NCBI GenBank assembly: GCA_027596035.1
Contig: JADGJA010000355.1
Span: forward strand, 1 to 21,810
From: Thoreauomyces humboldtii
Lineage: Eukaryota > Chytridiomycota > Chytridiomycetes > Spizellomycetales > Powellomycetaceae
Length of the DNA: 21,810 nt
Reading direction: 5' to 3'
In this document: positions 17,957 through 21,810 of the stretch, in pieces
How positions within the stretch are numbered: the stretch's first letter is position 1
Layout: each line of letters begins with the position of its first letter
The notes under the pieces: generated by a model
What the model was told of the DNA's origin: nothing
The model's database searches: none
Seen by the model: only the letters and a program-made list of their open reading frames with translations
Translations under genes and position numbers: made by a program

Positions 17957-18014
17957 TCTACACATGGTTCATGTACATAGTATTAGCAAGGAGATCTGCG
18001 AAGGACTTGCAATC

Positions 18015-18020
18015 AATAAA
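18015..18020 (+). terminator. Polyadenylation signal AATAAA of RPD3
   Basis: A canonical AATAAA lies about 60 nt after the RPD3 stop codon in the short region where RPD3 and the GH6 gene converge. No cleavage site can be fixed from sequence alone. Confidence 0.45.
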
Positions 18021-18133
18021 GAACCGAGGCTGCCACTTCAAACCGAAGCAGATGCACCGGATAGGGGTCTATTCTTGAATGCTGTCTATATGTGTCTAGT
18101 TCTATCTACGATTGCCGTGCCGGCCTTCAAGGT

Positions 18134-19324
18134 TTACAAAGCAGGGTTGGCGTTGGCTACGAGAGTCAAGAAGTGCTCCGGGAACCAGTTTCCGGCATGC
18201 GGAGCTCCGCCAAGGGAATCGACACCGTTGGCAGTTTCAGGAACGCAGAAACCATCGACTCCCGCACCTCCAAGCGGACCTGACGCCCCATCGCTTTGTC
18301 CAGGAGGCTTCACCCAGACGAACGCATCGACCTGCGGAGCCGGGTTGACCTGGGGACGAGGTCCGATGCCTGCTCCCTTGATGTTGCACCAGGATCCCCA
18401 CACGGATCGGATCCCGGGAGTCCCTGCCCGTCCGGTGTCCACGATGAAGCGGGTGGGAAGTCCTTGGGATGCGAACTTGTTCGCCAGGGCGTCCGTGTAG
18501 CGGTTTTCATCGATGTTGAGATTGTAGTCGTAACCCGTCGACGGATCGAGTGAGTACTGACGAGCGGGAGCGACGGTCGCTTGGAAAGGGTCGTAGTTGG
18601 CGACGTTAGTAGAGAAACCTTGCAGAGTGGTCGCTGGGTTGATAGCCTTGGCAGCGTTAAGAGCGGTGGTGAAGATGGGACCGATCTTTTCGAGGTTGTT
18701 CTCCCATCCCAACCAGCCACCGTGGCCCGCGTCCAGGTACGAGTAGATGTTCGTGCCGGTCAGTCGGGCGAGAGCATACGCGACTCCATTGGTGTAATCA
18801 GAGGCTGCCGCCGCGCACTTGGGATCATCGCTGTTCGTGGCGATATTTGGCAAGCTGTCAGGTTCAACGACCAGCACGACGCGGACGTTCGGGCTGGCGT
18901 TGGTCGTCAGCATGGACTTGAACGTGTCGATGTACGCCTTGTATTCGGCAAGACCACCGGTAGGGATCTCGCCGTTGGATGCCAGGGCGTGACAGTCACG
19001 GCCTGGGAGATTGTAAACAACGAACTGGATGACAATGGGCTTCGCAGCCGTGGCCATCTTGGCGGCGTATTTCAGGTGACGGGCGATTTTGGGGAGAGCG
19101 GCGTCGCTGTCGATCCAAACGGCTGTGGGGAACATGATCTTGTCGATCAGGGACGGGTTGCTGGTGCTGAGCGTGCTCTTGATTTGACGAAACCAATCAA
19201 TGTCCACGTATCCTTTCGCGCCATCGAAGGGGTTGGCAGCCCGGGATACGGTGGTCGTAACGGCTGGGGCCGCGAGAGCGGAAGCCAAGACGGAGAGTGC
19301 GAAGATGGTTTTGGAGACAAGCAT
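18134..19324 (-). CDS. cel6: Secreted GH6 cellulase, cellobiohydrolase II type, single exon, no CBM
   Basis: This inverting glycoside hydrolase family 6 enzyme would release cellobiose from the non-reducing ends of cellulose outside the cell. It is a 396-codon intronless ORF. A signal peptide (MLVSKTIFALSVLASALAAP) is followed almost at once by the catalytic domain at ANPFDGAKG, with no CBM1 and no Ser/Thr linker. Catalytic features match Trichoderma Cel6A: YNLPGRDC (Tyr and Asp175), VVEPDSLPN (acid Asp221), YLDAGHGGWLGW (Asp263) and WVKPPGQSDG (Asp401). The four disulphide cysteines are present in RDC, PKCAA, WCN and GFCVP. The stretch from the Asp401 equivalent to the last cysteine has about the Cel6A length, so the tunnel-closing loop is kept, which favours exo over endo action. 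It ends NANPAL with TAA at 18134-18136. It has its own TATA box. It is the only clearly intronless gene in the window. Confidence 0.95.
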   Translation of the reverse strand: MLVSKTIFALSVLASALAAPAVTTTVSRAANPFDGAKGYVDIDWFRQIKSTLSTSNPSLIDKIMFPTAVWIDSDAALPKIARHLKYAAKMATAAKPIVIQFVVYNLPGRDCHALASNGEIPTGGLAEYKAYIDTFKSMLTTNASPNVRVVLVVEPDSLPNIATNSDDPKCAAAASDYTNGVAYALARLTGTNIYSYLDAGHGGWLGWENNLEKIGPIFTTALNAAKAINPATTLQGFSTNVANYDPFQATVAPARQYSLDPSTGYDYNLNIDENRYTDALANKFASQGLPTRFIVDTGRAGTPGIRSVWGSWCNIKGAGIGPRPQVNPAPQVDAFVWVKPPGQSDGASGPLGGAGVDGFCVPETANGVDSLGGAPHAGNWFPEHFLTLVANANPAL

Positions 19325-19399
19325 GATGTGAGGATGAATGGAGGTAGTGAAAGGCGGACGTACTATGCTTGATCATGGGGACTGTGAATCGGTTTAGCA

Positions 19400-19407
19400 T
19401 TTATATA
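19400..19407 (-). promoter_or_regulatory. TATA box of the GH6 gene
   Basis: The minus strand reads CCTATATAAATGC, with TATATAAA about 76 nt upstream of the GH6 ATG. This leaves a leader of about 45 nt if transcription starts 30 nt downstream. A strong TATA fits an inducible secreted-enzyme gene. A CTGGGG-type match to the ascomycete CreA site (SYGGRG) lies further upstream near 19478-19483, too short to claim as functional. Confidence 0.6.
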
Positions 19408-19871
19408 GGACGCCGGAAGCAAGGACTATTTTAGTACCGATCATCCTCTGCCCGCAAACCGCTAACGATTGAGAGCGTCCCCAGTAGATCTCTCTTCACC
19501 TCTCGGGATCCTGTGCGCAGTATAAGTGGACACCCCTCGGGCACCAGTCGGGCATCCCAGTCCCGTCATGGTCGCTGATGGCGTGTGGTGGTCGACTTGC
19601 GGCTGCAAGCGCTTGCAGCTCGCAGGTCCCGAACCCGTTCGACAGCGACCGTTCGCTCCTTCGTTTCAGCGTTTGCAGACGGATAGGATGGCCACATTGG
19701 CCAGTGAGAGACTTCCAAAACTTTCCTTGCAGTCAGATTTGCTGCAGCATTAGCATAGGTGGACTGGTGACAACCTAGTATCCAGGGAGAAAAGTCATGA
19801 GGGAGAGCGGCGGAAGGGATGAGTTCGACTGTAACGGTCAGGCGCCCTGGAGGCTGGAGCAAGCTTGCTTG
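19408..19871. other. Upstream region of the GH6 gene, no gene recognised
   Basis: Besides the likely upstream control region of GH6, I see only short open frames on both strands (e.g. minus 19566-19862, plus 19578-19778) without a recognisable domain or a clean splice partner. Confidence 0.4.
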
Positions 19872-20285
19872 CTAGTACGCACACCTGGCGCCGCAAGATG
19901 CAAGGGGCTCACGGTCAGTGACTTGCGCTGGAAATGCCCCATCCGTCCTTTGTTGAGTCATTTTATGCTTTGTTAGCGTCTTCCGGATAAAATCCTCTGT
20001 CAGGGGATCTGTCTTGTCCCAGAGATTGGCGAATATTACTGAGAAGATGTTGGCACCGTCGGCGTTCAGGTGGGTAATGTCGTTTGGCAAGTGATTAAGG
20101 CGTTGGGCGGGCGCATCGCCGATGTCACGAAGAACTCAAAGGTTCAGCGAGCAAGAGCCGGGAGATGAACGGCTGTCCCCCCGCGTTCTTGACATCGTCC
20201 ACGAAACCTCGGCTCGCCGCCGGAGTCTCGACAGATGGTTGGTGCAAGTTCATCCCTCATGTTTTGACCACCCATTGCAAGCAAA
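19872..20285 (-). pseudogene. Degraded GDSL/SGNH carbohydrate-esterase remnant
   Basis: Three minus-strand fragments, in order but in different frames, resemble fungal SGNH hydrolases of the rhamnogalacturonan-acetylesterase-like kind. Near 20250-20285 is a block reading GGQNMRDE. At about 20167-20205 is FVDDVKNAGGQPF, preceded by TPAASRG, which matches the helix and strand before the SxSRR region. At about 20030-20140 is DIGDAPAQRLNH followed by NDITHLNADGANIF, where DxTH supplies the Asp and His of the catalytic triad. Between the second and third blocks about 45 codons of the family are missing and the frame changes past a stop (TGA). The part between the first and second, where the GxND block should be, is also missing. 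I find no GDS block upstream. The 3' frame stays open to a stop at 19872. A badly spliced live gene is possible, but the missing catalytic Ser and Asn blocks argue for decay. Confidence 0.5.
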
Positions 20286-20473
20286 TTCCACGGCCCGGGG
20301 CTCCTCCAGCCGATGTTCTTTTCACTCTCGTCGGCGACTGACAACGTGGGCAGACCGTTCGAGCGCCGCTTTTCGACAGGTCTCTCATCCCAGTCCCAGG
20401 AGGTCTCACGCAACGACAACCCCCATCGGCTTCCCTCCACTCGAGTACTATTATACGACGAGCAAACGCAAAC

Positions 20474-21052
20474 ATGCTGATGAGGTTGTTGAAATTTATT
20501 CTCATTTCGCTTGCAGCGTGTCGTGTAGATGCTCTATGCACATGCTATTGTGGAGCTTTGTCCTGGAACATCTCAGGGTCGTGTAGGTAAGAAGCAACTC
20601 GCAATGTTTGTATATCTCGGCTAATATGATAGCAGCTGGCTTGCTTGTCAACAGTTAATTGGAGCTTGCACGACCGGATGGACAGGTACAAGCGATACAG
20701 AACGCTACCATCGTAACTTCAAGAAGCACTCAAGAAGTACTTACCCTTATTTTTGGTTTGATGAACGTCAACAGCGGTGAATCGTAACGGATCTATTATC
20801 GGAGGCGTTCTGGGCGGTTTCTTTGGGCTCCTTCTCTGTTGTTGCTGCCCCATCTTCTTTCTACTTCGTCGACGTCGCGCCAGACGGGCTCACCGATTCG
20901 GTACAGCAGGCGCCTCTCGCCAGCCGGCTCCCGGACAAGTCATCAGCGGTCCGAGGACTGCAGTTTCACAACAGCCTGTGATGAGTCCATCGCCGCCCGG
21001 AAGGCCACAGTATCCGCCTCCAGCAATGATGCGACCGCCGCAACCATGTTGA
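20474..21052 (+). CDS. Small single-pass membrane protein, six-Cys ectodomain and Pro-rich tail (three exons)
   Basis: My splice model is 20474-20586, 20636-20685 and 20775-21052, giving 441 nt and 146 residues. Donors are GTAAGA and GTACAA; acceptors are AGCAG and AACAG. Residues 1-20 form a signal peptide (MLMRLLKFILISLAACRVDA). Residues 21-60 are a compact ectodomain with exactly six cysteines (LCTCYC, GSC, LAC, GAC) and two N-glycosylation sequons (NIS, NGS). Residues 61-85 are a Gly-rich membrane segment containing CCCC, a likely palmitoylation site. A strong stop-transfer run (RRRRARR) follows, setting a type I topology, and then a cytosolic Pro-rich tail (SPSPPGRPQYPPP) ending RPPQPC. 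I recognise no named fungal family. The layout recalls animal Shisa-like adaptors (six-Cys, one membrane pass, Pro-rich tail), but that is only an architectural likeness. Splicing is supported by frame and composition, not by homology. Confidence 0.6.
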
Positions 21053-21687
21053 TGGTGCGATCAGCGTCACAGTCCTCGAGGATGCTTGGTATGTGGGAGC
21101 AAGTGACACACACTCATGTATATTGCACGGATGAGGAGAGTTTTCTGACATAGCTTCTGGAGTGCAGTGGCGGAAAGGATAACAAGCGCAAGGCTCATCG
21201 GCGACTGACACCTGAAGATGCATGCGTCACTGGCTTTGCGCGGTCCCTGCACCGTGCAATTCGAACACAAAGGTTCTTTGTGACAGGTGACAATATCAGC
21301 AAAAAAAGGGAACAGTGGAGAACCGCTTTAATTGCGACTCGGCATTGGAAGGGAAAAACTTGGCTAGCTGACGATAGTAACACGTGAATCAGCATGGCCT
21401 CTCTCCACTTTTGTACTGTACCTTCAACCCGTGCGTGTTAGCACAGGCGTCTCAAGGGCAAACAGCATGGTCTTGCGGCTGGGACCACAGTGAATGCTGT
21501 TTCCAGTGCAAAGGAAGCCCTGTAGGATCCATATCACTAGCTTCTTCCAGTAACACTTGCTGCTAGCACAAAGTATAGGCAAGGCATACCGTCGCGCGAC
21601 CCTGCAATCACCGCTTGTAGGATCCGTCCGTGGGAGGCAGCCATGCAGGGCTGAGTCTCAGTGGGGGAAAAGGAGCACTTTGAAAGC
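21053..21687. other. Non-coding region downstream of the small membrane-protein gene
   Basis: I see no credible ORF, tRNA or repeat family in this stretch. It presumably holds the 3' end of the small membrane-protein transcript and the distal promoter of the gene beyond the right edge. A GTGGGG match to the CreA-like consensus lies at 21661-21666, about 22 nt before the TATA box. This is weak evidence on its own. Confidence 0.45.
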
Positions 21688-21695
21688 TATAAAAG
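21688..21695 (+). promoter_or_regulatory. TATA box of a rightward gene starting beyond the window
   Basis: TATAAAAG is followed 25-35 nt later by pyrimidine-rich DNA and then by a CT-rich, ATG-free leader to the end of the window (CTTTCTTCTCTTCTC, then CAACTCAACGAGCAG). This is the classic layout of a highly expressed fungal gene. The start codon is probably within a few bases to tens of bases outside the window. What the gene encodes cannot be seen. Confidence 0.6.
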
Positions 21696-21810
21696 CAGTG
21701 GCCCATTGCTGTTCCAGCAGTTCCCATCATTCCGCAGTCCTTCAGCTCTCACCAAAACATCATCTGCTCTTTCTTCTCTTCTCTTCAACTCAACGAGCAG
21801 TTCAAACATC

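Noticed and set aside
17465..17965. 166-codon minus-strand open frame over the RPD3 tail
   Set aside because: It is antisense to the low-complexity RPD3 tail and rich in Arg/Val from the complementary codons. It has no domain.
18581..19372. 263-codon plus-strand open frame
   Set aside because: It is exactly antisense to the GH6 gene and Val/Gly/Arg-rich. It is a shadow of a well-supported coding sequence.
19578..19778. Possible CBM1-like fragment (CGGRLAAASACSS) on the plus strand
   Set aside because: It has only a CGG and one later Cys. The aromatic residues and the remaining cysteines of a CBM1 are missing.
20122..20586. 154-codon plus-strand frame
   Set aside because: It is Ser/Arg-rich, overlaps the esterase remnant antisense, and competes with exon 1 of the small membrane protein. 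That exon's frame gives a clear signal peptide instead.

Overview
The window is fungal nuclear DNA. Its conserved genes are broken by many short introns (about 50-90 nt) with GT..AG borders. The proteins are typical of fungi: listerin, Polo kinase, i-AAA protease, Rpd3 deacetylase, GH6 cellulase. The intron density and gene set suggest a basidiomycete, but I cannot name the taxon from this sequence alone.

Layout. Positions 1-762 hold no supported gene, but a TATA box near 113-119 points leftward out of the window. From 763 to 14437 three housekeeping genes lie in tandem on the minus strand: LTN1 (ribosome quality-control E3 ligase, 763-7342), a Polo-like kinase (7647-11091) and YME1 (mitochondrial inner-membrane AAA protease, 11782-14437). 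YME1 and the next gene, the class I histone deacetylase RPD3 (plus strand, 15031-17956, 15 exons, 666 codons by my splice model), share a divergent 593-nt intergenic region. RPD3 converges on a single-exon secreted GH6 cellobiohydrolase-type gene (minus, 18134-19324). To its right is an accessory-looking stretch: a decayed GDSL/SGNH carbohydrate-esterase remnant (minus, about 19872-20285), then a small three-exon gene (plus, 20474-21052). That gene encodes a 146-residue single-pass membrane protein with a six-cysteine ectodomain and a proline-rich tail. The last 120 nt look like the TATA promoter and pyrimidine-rich 5' leader of a plus-strand gene starting just beyond the right edge.

The left two thirds is a conserved block of unrelated core functions: translation quality control, mitosis, mitochondrial proteolysis and chromatin. 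The right third is a plant-cell-wall-degrading or secreted-protein region with signs of gene decay. The points most worth checking are the small cysteine-rich membrane protein, the unusual loops at the mouth of the Rpd3 active site, the intronless CBM-less GH6 gene, and the esterase remnant next to it.
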